64,000 nt of DNA from positions 62,001 to 126,000 of the forward strand of contig FXYJ02000004.1 in assembly GCA_900184925.1 (NCBI GenBank), in the 5' to 3' direction. Positions within the stretch are counted from its first letter, which is position 1; the number at the start of each line of letters is the position of its first letter. Shown here in pieces: positions 1-8,263 of this stretch. The stretch comes from Ruminococcaceae bacterium HV4-5-B5C (lineage in GTDB: Bacteria; Bacillota; Clostridia; Oscillospirales; Acutalibacteraceae). A model generated the notes under the pieces. The model worked only from the letters and a program-made list of their open reading frames with translations, made no database searches and was not told the origin of the DNA. The position numbers and the translations under genes were made by a program.

Positions 1-641
1 AGCACAATCCGCACCACAGCTACGACGTGTGGGAGCACATACTGAGCTGTGTTGACGCAGTGGAAGCGGAGCCCGTTTTACGCCTGACGATGTTTTTTCA
101 CGATATCGGGAAACCGTACTGCTTTTCGCAGAGCCCGGACGGCACAGGCCATTTTTACGGTCATCCGGCAAAAAGTGCGGAGCTTACGGAACAGATTCTG
201 ACGCGGCTGCGTTTTGATAAAAAAACGGCTGGAATGGTTCTTGCTCTGGTTCGAAGTCACGATCTTCCGCTTTCGCCGGAGGAACGCTGTCTCAGAAAAA
301 GGCTGAACCGGCTTGGGGAAAAAAATCTGCGCCTGCTCCTTCAGGTCGAAGAGGCGGACGCAAAAAGCAAGTCTCTGTTGAGCAATGAGTATCTTGAAAC
401 TCTGCGGCAGGTACCGGGAGCCCTTGACCGTGTCTTGGAAGAAGGTCAGTGCTTTCGGTTGAGCAGCCTTGCAGTGAATGGAAATGACCTGATAGACGCC
501 GGAATCCCGAAGGGAGATAGCGTGGGGAAGGCCCTTGCCATACTTCTGGATGCTGTTGTTGACGGCAAATGCGGCAATACGAAGCAGGAACTGCTGGAAT
601 ATATCCGCAAAAAGGGGGGAACAGGTTGGACGAGCTCGTGA
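1..641 (+). CDS. cca: CCA-adding enzyme / poly(A) polymerase family, C-terminal part (5' truncated by window edge)
   Basis: The reading frame is open from the left edge (first full codon at base 3) to TGA at 639-641, so the N-terminal nucleotidyltransferase domain lies outside the window. What remains begins with HNPHHSYDVWEH and has an HD motif (FFHDIGKP, about 33 residues in) followed by the helical RNA-binding tail, an arrangement typical of bacterial tRNA nucleotidyltransferases that add or repair the 3' CCA end of tRNA. HD phosphohydrolases of other types share the motif, but the tail around AVNGNDLIDAGIPKG is typical of CCA/PAP enzymes (inference from family knowledge). The 3' end overlaps the following glycosylase gene by 16 bases, suggesting cotranscription. 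Confidence 0.85.
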   Translation, partial: HNPHHSYDVWEHILSCVDAVEAEPVLRLTMFFHDIGKPYCFSQSPDGTGHFYGHPAKSAELTEQILTRLRFDKKTAGMVLALVRSHDLPLSPEERCLRKRLNRLGEKNLRLLLQVEEADAKSKSLLSNEYLETLRQVPGALDRVLEEGQCFRLSSLAVNGNDLIDAGIPKGDSVGKALAILLDAVVDGKCGNTKQELLEYIRKKGGTGWTSS

Positions 642-1123
642 TGCATCCGCTTCAGCCGGTATTCGATAAAAATTCCCGGGTTCTGGTACTGGGGACAATG
701 CCCTCGCCCAAATCCCGGGAAAACGGTTTTTATTATTCCCATCCGCAGAATCGCTTCTGGCGCGTTATTTCCGATCTGTACGAAGAACCTCTGCCGAAAA
801 CGAACTCTGAGAAAACGAAGCTTCTGCTGCACTGCCGAGTCGCTCTGTGGGACGTGCTGAAAAGCTGTCGGATCGACGGGGCGGACGACGCGAGCATCCG
901 GGACCCGCAGCCGAATGATATTGCCGGACTTTTGCAAGAGACAGAGATTCGCACTGTGTTCACAACCGGAGCAAAAGCCGCTTCACTTTACCGCAGGCTG
1001 TGTCTTCCGTGCACCGGAACGGAGGCAATTTCACTTCCTTCCACCAGCCCGGCAAACTGCCGGTTTTATACTTATGACAGGCTGCTGGAGGCGTACCGGG
1101 TGCTGCGCCGCTATACCGATTGA
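626..1123 (+). CDS. DNA-deoxyinosine (hypoxanthine) glycosylase, Mug/UDG superfamily
   Basis: A 165-residue protein with the uracil-DNA-glycosylase-like signature GTMPS (about residues 23-27) followed by SHPQNRFW, as seen in the UDG family 6 / hypoxanthine-DNA glycosylase group. These enzymes excise deaminated bases (hypoxanthine, sometimes uracil) to start base-excision repair. I chose TTG at 626 because a G-rich Shine-Dalgarno (AAGGGGGGA, 612-620) lies 5 bases upstream; an ATG at 641, overlapping the stop of cca as TGATG, is the alternative and would shorten the protein by 5 residues. It converges on sigE with only three bases between the two stop codons. Exact substrate is inferred from family resemblance. 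Confidence 0.75.
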   Translation: MDELVMHPLQPVFDKNSRVLVLGTMPSPKSRENGFYYSHPQNRFWRVISDLYEEPLPKTNSEKTKLLLHCRVALWDVLKSCRIDGADDASIRDPQPNDIAGLLQETEIRTVFTTGAKAASLYRRLCLPCTGTEAISLPSTSPANCRFYTYDRLLEAYRVLRRYTD

Positions 1124-1126
1124 AGC

Positions 1127-1849
1127 TCAGCTGACGCGCTCCAATTCTTTTTTCAGGCGTTCAATAATTCGTTTTTCAAGGCGGGATATGTAAGACTGGG
1201 AAATTCCGAGCGTGTCGGCGACCTCCTTCTGTGTGTGTTCGCGGCTGCAGTTGAGGCCGAACCGAAGCTGCATGATCTCCCGTTCTCTCGGAGCCAGGCG
1301 GGAAACTGCGCTTCGAAGCAGGTTTTGCTCCACTTCGTCCTCGAGGTCCAGGTTAATCTCATTCTGGTCGCTGCCAAGAATGTCTGAAAGAAGTAGCTCG
1401 TTGCCGTCCCAGTCTACGTTGAGCGGATCGTCGATCGACACTTCATTTTTGAGTTGGGATGTTTTGCGAAGGTACATGAGAATCTCATTTTCGATACACC
1501 GGGACGCATACGTTGCCAGTTTGATATTTCTCTCAGGCTGAAACGTGTTGACGGCTTTGATGAGCCCGATCGTCCCGATTGAAATCAGGTCCTCCACATT
1601 GGCGGAGGGAGATTCGAATTTCTTTGCAATGTAGACGACAAGGCGCAGGTTGTGGGTGATCAGAGGCTCTCTCGCGTTCGGCAGGTCATTCAGGATGTTC
1701 TTCATCACCTGCTCTTCTTCCTGCCGGGTAAGCGGCGGAGGAAGCGTTTCCGGGCCGTTGATGTAGTAGATCCCGTGCCCGGGTATCCGCCCGACGAGCC
1801 TGTGGCAGAATTTAGCGAACCATTCCCGTATCCGCTCTGAAATTTTCAT
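1127..1849 (-). CDS. sigE: RNA polymerase sporulation sigma factor SigE (pro-sigma-E)
   Basis: A 240-residue sigma-70 family protein with region 2 ([11 protein letters not shown], then [17 protein letters not shown], and [16 protein letters not shown]) and a region 4 helix-turn-helix near the C-terminus ([19 protein letters not shown]). Very strong resemblance to SigE, the early mother-cell sporulation sigma factor. The basic, hydrophobic N-terminus of about 30 residues corresponds to the pro-sequence removed by SpoIIGA. The start at 1849 follows GAGGA closely; an ATG at 1858 is an alternative. It lies 62 bp downstream of spoIIGA on the same strand, the usual order. sigG, often next in line in relatives, is not here; the neighbour is a convergent DNA glycosylase gene. 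Confidence 0.95.
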   Translation of the reverse strand: MKISERIREWFAKFCHRLVGRIPGHGIYYINGPETLPPPLTRQEEEQVMKNILNDLPNAREPLITHNLRLVVYIAKKFESPSANVEDLISIGTIGLIKAVNTFQPERNIKLATYASRCIENEILMYLRKTSQLKNEVSIDDPLNVDWDGNELLLSDILGSDQNEINLDLEDEVEQNLLRSAVSRLAPREREIMQLRFGLNCSREHTQKEVADTLGISQSYISRLEKRIIERLKKELERVS

Positions 1850-1911
1850 ATTCCTCATTCCCTTTTGCCGTGCCGCCCGGCAATATCTTTTGCGTCCGGC
1901 TGCGGCCAAAT

Positions 1912-2733
1912 TTAGCCGGACGATTGCAGCAGATCTGGGTTAAGAAGGGCTTCGGAACCTCCGAGTCTTGTTTCAGAAACGGCTATGTACACATCCGTGA
2001 CAGGAATCGTTTGCTTGTTGTAATCGATCGTGAGCCGGTCGGGGCGGAAGGCTTTGAGTACCCCTGATCCGGAAACCGCAGCATAGGGGATGAGTCGGAA
2101 ATTGAGGTCCCCTTCCGGAGGAATCAGTCGTCGGATTGCCGCTTTTTCGATTACCGCAACCGGATAATTGGAGAAAGGCTCCCGCAGGGAGTTCCCTGTA
2201 TCAACCCGCGCATTGCACCCGCAGGTAACGCCGCCGCGTGATACCGTAATCCGGCAGAAAAGTTCCTTGGGCTGCTGTCGGCCTGTGATGCGGCCAATCA
2301 GTGTAATCAAGGCGTAACAGCCCACTGCCAGAACAATCAGTAACACAGGGGAGATGTTGAAGTAAACAACCGAATTGCGGATCACAAGTCCCTGAGGAGC
2401 GCAGAAATACCAGACGGCCACCATGAGGCCCGCAAAAGCAAAGTTAATCACATAGAAGGCCAGTGTGTTTCGAATCAGACGCTTAACCCCGCCGAAGCCG
2501 TAAGCGCACAGTACGATTGCGACTGACATCAGAAGTTTTATCAGAAGAGACAGAGCAGCCGGGTATTCCGGTAAAAGAACGCTCAGCGAAAATGCAGCTC
2601 CAAGCGCAGAGGCGCCGGCAAGCCGCGAGCGTTTGGCGGGCAGGGCAAGAAATTTAGCACATGTGAGGAGAAGAAAGTAGTTGATGAAAAAATTGACCGC
2701 CATCAGAACGTCGACATAGATTGTTTGTTTCAT
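1912..2733 (-). CDS. spoIIGA: Sigma-E processing peptidase SpoIIGA
   Basis: A 273-residue protein with five predicted membrane helices in the first ~150 residues (starting [20 protein letters not shown]) and a C-terminal soluble domain holding the aspartyl-protease motif DTGNS (Asp178). In the family, this membrane protease in the asymmetric septum cleaves the pro-sequence of sigma-E after a signal from SpoIIR, turning on mother-cell gene expression. The downstream partner sigE is 62 bp away, supporting a spoIIG operon. A GGGAG Shine-Dalgarno precedes the ATG. I could not pick out convincing Spo0A boxes in the upstream region by eye, although this operon is Spo0A-driven in relatives. Confidence 0.93.
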   Translation of the reverse strand: MKQTIYVDVLMAVNFFINYFLLLTCAKFLALPAKRSRLAGASALGAAFSLSVLLPEYPAALSLLIKLLMSVAIVLCAYGFGGVKRLIRNTLAFYVINFAFAGLMVAVWYFCAPQGLVIRNSVVYFNISPVLLIVLAVGCYALITLIGRITGRQQPKELFCRITVSRGGVTCGCNARVDTGNSLREPFSNYPVAVIEKAAIRRLIPPEGDLNFRLIPYAAVSGSGVLKAFRPDRLTIDYNKQTIPVTDVYIAVSETRLGGSEALLNPDLLQSSG

Positions 2734-2908
2734 ACGGCATCGCTCCCGTCGGCGTATTTTATTATACCGCCGCAGACTGACCGTTTCTGTCAGATATTGT
2801 TTCGCGGAGAAGAAAAGCGGACGGAAATAAAACTCCTGAGGATCATGAGTGCCTGTTCTCTTTTTTTGAAAATTTCAAGAATGGTTTTCACTTTTTCAAA
2901 AGAAAACA

Positions 2909-2937
2909 TTGACATTCCGGGCGAAAATCAGTATAAT
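2909..2937 (+). promoter_or_regulatory. Sigma-A-type promoter for the tRNA pair
   Basis: TTGACA (2909-2914), 17-base spacer, TATAAT (2932-2937): a perfect consensus vegetative promoter about 33 bases before tRNA-Asp. Confidence 0.88.
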
Positions 2938-2969
2938 AAATAACGTTGCCGCTGATGCGGATTAGAAAT

Positions 2970-3046
2970 GGCTCGGTAGTTCAGCTGGTTAGAACGCTAG
3001 CCTGTCACGCTAGAGGTCGTCGGTTCGATCCCGATCCGAGTCGCCA
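2970..3046 (+). tRNA. tRNA-Asp (GTC)
   Basis: 77 nt cloverleaf. Acceptor GGCTCGG (2970-2976) pairs with CCGAGTC (3036-3042) with one G-T pair; anticodon stem CTAGC/GCTAG frames the loop CTGTCAC with anticodon GTC at 3004-3006; T-loop GGTTCGATCC. The discriminator G and an encoded CCA (3044-3046) are present. First gene of a two-tRNA transcript. Confidence 0.97.
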
Positions 3047-3050
3047 TTTT

Positions 3051-3126
3051 GCTGCTATGGCTCAGTTGGCAGAGCACGTCCTTGGTAAGGACGAGGTCAC
3101 GCGTTCGAATCGCGTTAGCAGCTCCA
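3051..3126 (+). tRNA. tRNA-Thr (GGT)
   Basis: 76 nt cloverleaf four bases after tRNA-Asp. Acceptor GCTGCTA (3051-3057) pairs with TAGCAGC (3116-3122); anticodon stem CGTCC/GGACG with loop TTGGTAA gives anticodon GGT at 3084-3086; T-arm GCGTTCGAATCGC. CCA encoded at 3124-3126. Confidence 0.97.
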
Positions 3127-3165
3127 AAAAAGTCTGGAATTCATAAGAATTCCAGACTTTTTCTT
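3127..3165 (+). terminator. Rho-independent terminator of the tRNA operon
   Basis: A perfect 12-bp stem AGTCTGGAATTC (3131-3142) / GAATTCCAGACT (3147-3158) with an ATAA loop, flanked by A5 and T5, immediately after the CCA of tRNA-Thr. Confidence 0.92.
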
Positions 3166-3248
3166 TGCTAATTAAGACTTTTTCGTATGAAAGGTATTAG
3201 TACAATATTGGTGTAATATCAATGCAGTGAGTAACATAGTAAGGAACA

Positions 3249-3290
3249 AAACATCCTCGCTAACTTTTAAAAGTAAGCGAGGATGTTTTT
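3249..3290 (-). terminator. Terminator downstream of the YeiH-family gene
   Basis: Inverted repeat ACATCCTCGCT (3251-3261) paired with AGCGAGGATGT (3276-3286), with T-rich flanks on both sides, so it can work in either direction. It lies 30 bp beyond the stop of the minus-strand exporter gene at 3320. Confidence 0.82.
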
Positions 3291-3319
3291 GCTTTTTATT
3301 ATATTGAGCAACAAGCTTT

Positions 3320-4312
3320 TTAGATATGTAGAATCAGATGTTGAACGGCAAGAGAGGTAAGAGCCAGCACAACCCAGCAAATCGCTCCGAGCAGGATTGG
3401 TTTTCCGCCGTTTTTGATGAGTTTCACGAGGTTTGTGTTCAGCCCGATTGCCGCCATTGCCATGACAATTACAAACTTTCCGGCCTGTGAAAGGAAAGTG
3501 CTCATTCCGGCAGGCAAGGGGATAAATGTATTGATCACCGATGCTGCGACAAATCCAAGCACAAACCAGGGAAATATTTTCGCGATGTTATAACTTCCAG
3601 CTTGTTTTCCCTTCTCTTTTCGGCTGGTGTAAATTGCAAGAACCAGAGTAACCGGGACGATCATCAGGGTCCTTGTCAGCTTCACAATCACCGCGAGGTT
3701 TCCAGCGGCATTGCTGAAGGTGTAGCCTGCCGCTACGACGGAGGAGGTATCGTTGATCGCCGTCCCTGCCCAAAGACCGAAGCTTTGGTCGCTCATGCCG
3801 AGAACATGTCCGAGGAAAGGAAACAAAAAGGCGGCGATGACGTTGAAAAGGAAGATGGTCGAAATTGAATGGGCCACTTCTTCGTCACTCGCATGGATGA
3901 CCGGGGCTGTTGCCGCAATTGCGGAACCTCCGCAGATTGAAGAGCCGACGCCGATCAGCGTTTTGGTATTGCCGTCCAGTTTCAGTAATTTTCCGACAAA
4001 GTAAGCGGTTAGAAAAGCTGCAGTTAAGGTAAAGGCCATCAGGATAAGCGTCTGTTTTCCTGTTTTGAACACGTTAAAGAGATTCATATCGAACCCAAGT
4101 AAAATGATGGAGTATTGCAGAAGCTTCTTGGAGGTGTAGCTGATGCCGCTGTCGAAAATCTGAGGCCGTTTCCAGAATGCCAGAATCATGCCGAACAGGA
4201 TTCCAAGAACCGGACTGCCGACAACGGGAATCGTTTTTCCGATCAGCCACGCTGGAACGGCAATCGCGGCCGCAAGTGCGATGCCTGGCAGTTTGTTGAC
4301 AAATGTTTTCAT
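3320..4312 (-). CDS. YeiH family putative sulfate/sulfite exporter (UPF0324)
   Basis: A 330-residue, strongly hydrophobic protein with about ten predicted transmembrane helices. It carries the family-typical segment GVGSSICGGSAIAATAPVI (about residues 120-140) and GTAINDTSSVVAAG near the middle. The YeiH/PSE family is annotated as putative sulfate exporters; the true substrate is not firmly known. It is divergent from a LysR-type regulator whose start is 104 bp away, a layout seen for yeiH with yeiE/cysL-type regulators, which suggests the regulator controls it. A strong terminator follows at 3249-3290. Confidence 0.87.
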   Translation of the reverse strand: MKTFVNKLPGIALAAAIAVPAWLIGKTIPVVGSPVLGILFGMILAFWKRPQIFDSGISYTSKKLLQYSIILLGFDMNLFNVFKTGKQTLILMAFTLTAAFLTAYFVGKLLKLDGNTKTLIGVGSSICGGSAIAATAPVIHASDEEVAHSISTIFLFNVIAAFLFPFLGHVLGMSDQSFGLWAGTAINDTSSVVAAGYTFSNAAGNLAVIVKLTRTLMIVPVTLVLAIYTSRKEKGKQAGSYNIAKIFPWFVLGFVAASVINTFIPLPAGMSTFLSQAGKFVIVMAMAAIGLNTNLVKLIKNGGKPILLGAICWVVLALTSLAVQHLILHI

Positions 4313-4345
4313 GGTATCTACTCCTTTTGTTCTCTATCATACAAC

Positions 4346-4374
4346 TTGACAAAGAATAAGTGAAATATTATTAT
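4346..4374 (+). promoter_or_regulatory. Promoter for the LysR-type regulator
   Basis: TTGACA (4346-4351), 17-base spacer, TATTAT (4369-4374) in the 104-bp divergent region. The surrounding sequence is very AT-rich, with AATAAG at 4355-4360 and CTTATT at 4397-4402 in opposite orientation; a LysR site is likely here but cannot be fixed by eye. Confidence 0.65.
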
Positions 4375-4416
4375 CTAATAAACATAATAATAAATAGCTT
4401 ATTGAAAGGAGCGAAA

Positions 4417-5280
4417 ATGACTCTCCGACATTATAAAATTTTTGTCACAGTATGTGATACCATGAATATGACTTCCGCGGCGGAACAGCTTTATATGTCA
4501 CAGTCTGCAGTCAGTCAGTCGGTTGCTGAGTTGGAAGGCCATTACGGAGTTCGCCTGTTCGAACGGCTTTCGCGGAAGCTGTATCTGACTGAGGCAGGGC
4601 AAAAGCTGCTGGGATATGCCCGGCAAATGATTCGAATGGATTCGGAAGTTGAAAGTAATATGAAAGCTCTGCACCAAAGCGGGACGGTCCGTGTCGGTGC
4701 CAGTGTAACGGTAGGCGCATGTGTTTTACCGGCTCTTGCGGCGGATTTCCAGAACAGAAATCCACTTGTGAACGTGGAAGTCGTTGAGGACAACACCGAG
4801 CAAATCGAAAACCTGATTCTTCAGGATCGGGTGGATCTCGGTTTGGTGGAAGGAGAGGTCACCTCTTCGGATCTTTTCAGCCGACCTTTTCAGAACGACG
4901 AACTGGTTTTGATTTGTTCCCCAAGTCAACGTTTCGCAGGCTGTCAGGACGTTGAACCGAAAGAGCTGGAGCAGGAAAGCTTCATCATCCGCGAAAAAGG
5001 AAGCGGAACCCGCAGAACGTTCGAAGACCGTATGACCGAACACAATCTGACCTGGAGGGTAGCGTGGACCTGCAATAATGCGGACACAATCAAAAGTGCG
5101 GTCGCTGCAGGGCTTGGCGTCTCGGTTATTTCAGAGCGCGCTGTTACGGATGAAGTAAAAAGCGGCTTGCTCTTGGCAAAGCGTGTAAGGGGTATTACAT
5201 TCCAGAGAACATTCAAGCTGATTTATCATAAGAACAAATACATTACGGAGCCAATACAGCAATTTATAAAACTGCTGTAA
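4417..5280 (+). CDS. LysR family transcriptional regulator (CysL/YeiE-like)
   Basis: A 287-residue protein with an N-terminal winged helix-turn-helix (TSAAEQLYMSQSAVSQSVAELE, about residues 16-37 in short form SAAEQLYMSQSAVS) and a C-terminal periplasmic-binding-protein-like effector domain starting near TVRVGASVTVGA. The ATG at 4417 is preceded by AAAGGAG (4406-4411), so the 19 upstream in-frame residues are not needed. Divergent pairing with the YeiH-like exporter points to control of anion (sulfite/sulfate) handling, as for CysL/YeiE in other bacteria; that role is inference from context. Confidence 0.88.
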   Translation: MTLRHYKIFVTVCDTMNMTSAAEQLYMSQSAVSQSVAELEGHYGVRLFERLSRKLYLTEAGQKLLGYARQMIRMDSEVESNMKALHQSGTVRVGASVTVGACVLPALAADFQNRNPLVNVEVVEDNTEQIENLILQDRVDLGLVEGEVTSSDLFSRPFQNDELVLICSPSQRFAGCQDVEPKELEQESFIIREKGSGTRRTFEDRMTEHNLTWRVAWTCNNADTIKSAVAAGLGVSVISERAVTDEVKSGLLLAKRVRGITFQRTFKLIYHKNKYITEPIQQFIKLL

Positions 5281-5317
5281 TTTTCCGGCTTTCGTCAGCT
5301 TCTCCGTTCCGAAAACT

Positions 5318-6058
5318 TTATTTTTTCAACTCGATGAATAAGTACATCGGGATTTTTTCCAGCCATGCAATTCTTGACGACATCCGGGACTGTTCCTCTG
5401 TTGGTATCGGCTCGTTCATGTCAATGATCTGAAAGCCGCTTTTTACAAATGCTTTCACATAATCCGACAGAGTCCTGTGCCGGTACACAATCGGATCATC
5501 CATCCCTTTGATTTCTCCGACCCATTCTTTCGGATTGTGATAATCCGAAACAAGCACCTGAATGCTGCCGGTATGTTTGATCCATTTCGTTTCCCTGCCT
5601 TTGAAGCAAGGGTGCAGAATCGATATGAAAACAGTTCCTCCGGGCCTTAAGACGCGGTGAATTTCCTGTAGGGTTCCGTCTAGATCCTCCACGTCCATCA
5701 GCATCATGGAACAAAGTACCCCATCAAAAAGACAATCGGCAAGGCTGCCAAGATCCTTTGCATTGACAACAAGGTGCCGGATCTCTAAGCCTTCGTCGAT
5801 TGCCTTCATTTCGGCATATTCCACCATTACTTTAGAACAGTCGGCCGACATGACGACGGCACCTCTTTGTGCCAAAGCTCTTGAATAACCGCCTTCTCCG
5901 CATCCCAGGTCAAGAATGTGTTTGCCCCTCACTTCACCAAGCTTTTCCAGTGTGTAGGGCATAATGTAATAATTCCTGAAATCGTTCGTCTGCGCAATTC
6001 GGACCCATTCCTCTATACCAACCTGATTCCAGCATTCGGTTGAACTGTCTTTCCTCAT
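5318..6058 (-). CDS. Class I SAM-dependent methyltransferase
   Basis: A 246-residue protein with motif I HILDLGCGEGGYSRAL (about residues 46-61), an acidic motif II region (MSADCSKVM), and the post-motif LRPGGTVFISILHP typical of the methyltransferase-11/25 group. It binds S-adenosylmethionine in a Rossmann-like fold; the methyl acceptor cannot be deduced. It is 24 bp downstream of the diguanylate cyclase gene on the same strand and may be cotranscribed with it, though no functional link is evident. Confidence 0.85.
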   Translation of the reverse strand: MRKDSSTECWNQVGIEEWVRIAQTNDFRNYYIMPYTLEKLGEVRGKHILDLGCGEGGYSRALAQRGAVVMSADCSKVMVEYAEMKAIDEGLEIRHLVVNAKDLGSLADCLFDGVLCSMMLMDVEDLDGTLQEIHRVLRPGGTVFISILHPCFKGRETKWIKHTGSIQVLVSDYHNPKEWVGEIKGMDDPIVYRHRTLSDYVKAFVKSGFQIIDMNEPIPTEEQSRMSSRIAWLEKIPMYLFIELKK

Positions 6059-6082
6059 TTTTGCCTCACGGTTTAGTTCCTT

Positions 6083-7837
6083 TCAGAGGGCCGATACACT
6101 TTGCTTTTTCAGTGTATATTTATTCTTGTACATTGCCAGGTCTGCTTCCTTTTCGGCACGTTCCAGCGCGTCTTTGTCCGCGGAATCGGTAAAGGAAGTA
6201 CCGACCGCCACTACCAGTTGAAAGGGTACACCGGGCTGGGCATTCCATTTTGCTGTGCATTCGGCAAAGCTGCATAATGCTTCCCGGCTTTTTTCCTGAT
6301 GATTTTCTCCTTCCAGTAACGCTGTGAATTCATCGCCGCCGACCCGGTAAAGCCGCGCCTTTTTGCCAAAGCTCTCGCGGAGAAGGTCTGCACAGGTGCA
6401 GATCATGTCATCTCCCAGCTTGTGGCCCATGGTGTCGTTCACCTGCTTCAGGTTGTTGATATCAAACATCACAATTCCGAGGGGACTGGCCGACGATTTT
6501 TCCGTGCGGTCCCGAAGATATTCGATATAGGCTGTTCGATTTCCAAGGCCCGTCAGGCCGTCGGAGTAGGCAAGCTTGCTGATAAAATCAGCCTGGCGGC
6601 CTTTCTCTACGAGAACGATCATCTGATAAATGTTCCCGAGGCCAAAGAACAAAATGAAGAGAAGAAGCCCAATGCGTATGATGAAAGCCCGGTCCATAAC
6701 GTCAGCCGTTAAGTATCGCAGCAAATCCCCCAGCAAACCGAGGCCAAGCATAAGAATGCCTACCATCTGCAGCAGTTTAAACAGGCGACGATGCTTTTCG
6801 TACGGATCATCGGATGCTTCAAGCAGATCTCTGTTTGTTTCATGCTGATGACGGAATACACACACAACCAGAATGACCGACACAATGCCATAGGTTGCCA
6901 CCGCACCGTCCAGCGTCTGATGGTAGTCCCATAAATTCAGATATTCCAATGCTGTCGCCAGCGCAAGATAACCAAGATCAAGTCCGCAAAGCCAGCGCAC
7001 GGCGCGGGAACGAAAGACGTGAAAGGTGGCGTCAAGGTACAGGTAAATCGGCATACCGCCGATCACCAGCATCATGTCGTCAAGAATTTCAAGCAGGCGC
7101 AGGTTTTCTGAAAACAACTGAAACAGATTCGTTTCCAGCAGGCACCACACACCGGCGGCAAACGAAAAGACGGCCAGCCACAGCAGACTGTTGTCTTTCG
7201 GTCTGCGGCGCCAATTCAGAACCACCCATGCAGAGAAAAAAGTGAACCCGACAAACAGAATTAGAAGCGACAGAATTAAGCCGACTGACTGGCTTTCAAC
7301 TATATTTAGAAGGATTGCCGCACGGTCACCGAGATAGAAATGGTCAAGTTTTGCTCTTCCGTCCTGATACGCCTGAGTAATCGCGATGCGGATGGTTCTG
7401 CCCGCTTCACTTTTTGAAATCGGCACAACGTTCCACCGGGTCCCGGGGGAATGATTGTAAAAGGGAGCCTGCGTGATATCTGTGGTATAGTCTTTCTGGT
7501 CGCCCACCCATACGTTTACCGAACAGTTTTTGGTGCGAAAAACAAGTGAGGTGTCGGCACTGAGCGTATCGGGGAGTTGATATGTCAGCAGGATTTCTCC
7601 GGAACCGTTCGTCCGCAGAGAATCGATCTGTGAAATATGGAATACTTCGCCTTCGGCCGTTTTCAGGCTGTTATCCAGCGAAACGAAACTGCCCAGACCG
7701 TAGTTGGCGCCCGCCTTGCTTTTCATCGTTACGTCCAATAGTACCAGCAGCAGCATGGCTGCAAGAACACAGCCATACAAAACAGGAAGGCATTGGCGAA
7801 ACCTGTCTTTTTTATGCTCGGTGTTTTGTTGATCCAT
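6083..7837 (-). CDS. Membrane diguanylate cyclase (7TM-DISM-like sensor plus GGDEF)
   Basis: A 584-residue protein. Residues ~17-37 form a first membrane helix, ~38-180 an extracellular sensor-like domain, ~185-410 seven further hydrophobic helices (7TMR-DISM-like layout), and ~425-584 a GGDEF domain beginning YSDGLTGLGNR. The catalytic GGDEF is intact at residues 500-504, with the metal-binding FDINNLKQVND upstream, so it should make cyclic di-GMP from GTP. The usual inhibitory I-site RxxD five residues before GGDEF is missing (KKAR occupies that place). Signal unknown. First gene of a probable two-gene minus-strand transcript with the methyltransferase. Confidence 0.88.
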   Translation of the reverse strand: MDQQNTEHKKDRFRQCLPVLYGCVLAAMLLLVLLDVTMKSKAGANYGLGSFVSLDNSLKTAEGEVFHISQIDSLRTNGSGEILLTYQLPDTLSADTSLVFRTKNCSVNVWVGDQKDYTTDITQAPFYNHSPGTRWNVVPISKSEAGRTIRIAITQAYQDGRAKLDHFYLGDRAAILLNIVESQSVGLILSLLILFVGFTFFSAWVVLNWRRRPKDNSLLWLAVFSFAAGVWCLLETNLFQLFSENLRLLEILDDMMLVIGGMPIYLYLDATFHVFRSRAVRWLCGLDLGYLALATALEYLNLWDYHQTLDGAVATYGIVSVILVVCVFRHQHETNRDLLEASDDPYEKHRRLFKLLQMVGILMLGLGLLGDLLRYLTADVMDRAFIIRIGLLLFILFFGLGNIYQMIVLVEKGRQADFISKLAYSDGLTGLGNRTAYIEYLRDRTEKSSASPLGIVMFDINNLKQVNDTMGHKLGDDMICTCADLLRESFGKKARLYRVGGDEFTALLEGENHQEKSREALCSFAECTAKWNAQPGVPFQLVVAVGTSFTDSADKDALERAEKEADLAMYKNKYTLKKQSVSAL

Positions 7838-8263
7838 AAAGTTTATAGTCTCCCATAAAGATGTATTTTGTTTACAGATAATCTTTTCGGAAGTTTCCGG
7901 CTGTCAGACGGAGTGTAATGACTCTTTTTGCCTTGCTCCATTGCATCTCTTTCGTTTTAATCATAGCATACCGCTGATTTGCAATAGAATAAAACGCCGG
8001 AATAATATGAAAAATTCTCCTGTGCAGAGACAAAACCGCTCATTTGAAATAATATTTATTCTTCATTATACCTTTTTCCGGAAGAATTCGTCAAATGAGA
8101 ATCGACATAAACAAAGTAAATTTGACATTTAACGATTTTCCAGAAGAATTAAATCTTGTCTGGGAAGCCATAAATGTATGATGCACTTATTTCCTGATGG
8201 TTTCGTGATATGCTAATTGAGTAAAATGTGTGATTTGAGAAAAGAAAATGAGGAATTTAAGGA
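7838..8263. other. 426-bp intergenic region between divergent genes
   Basis: AT-rich region separating the minus-strand diguanylate cyclase from the plus-strand RNA helicase. TTGACA occurs at 8122-8127 but has no clear -10 at the right spacing; TATGCT at 8209-8214 is a possible -10 for the helicase with a poor -35. AGGA at 8251-8254 is the helicase ribosome-binding site. No gene, known riboswitch or strong terminator was recognised. The length would allow a long regulated 5' leader, as DEAD-box helicase genes often have. Confidence 0.5.

Noticed and set aside
2734..2908. Spo0A boxes upstream of spoIIGA
   Set aside because: Expected from known biology, but no convincing TGnCGAA repeats could be located by eye, so none is annotated.
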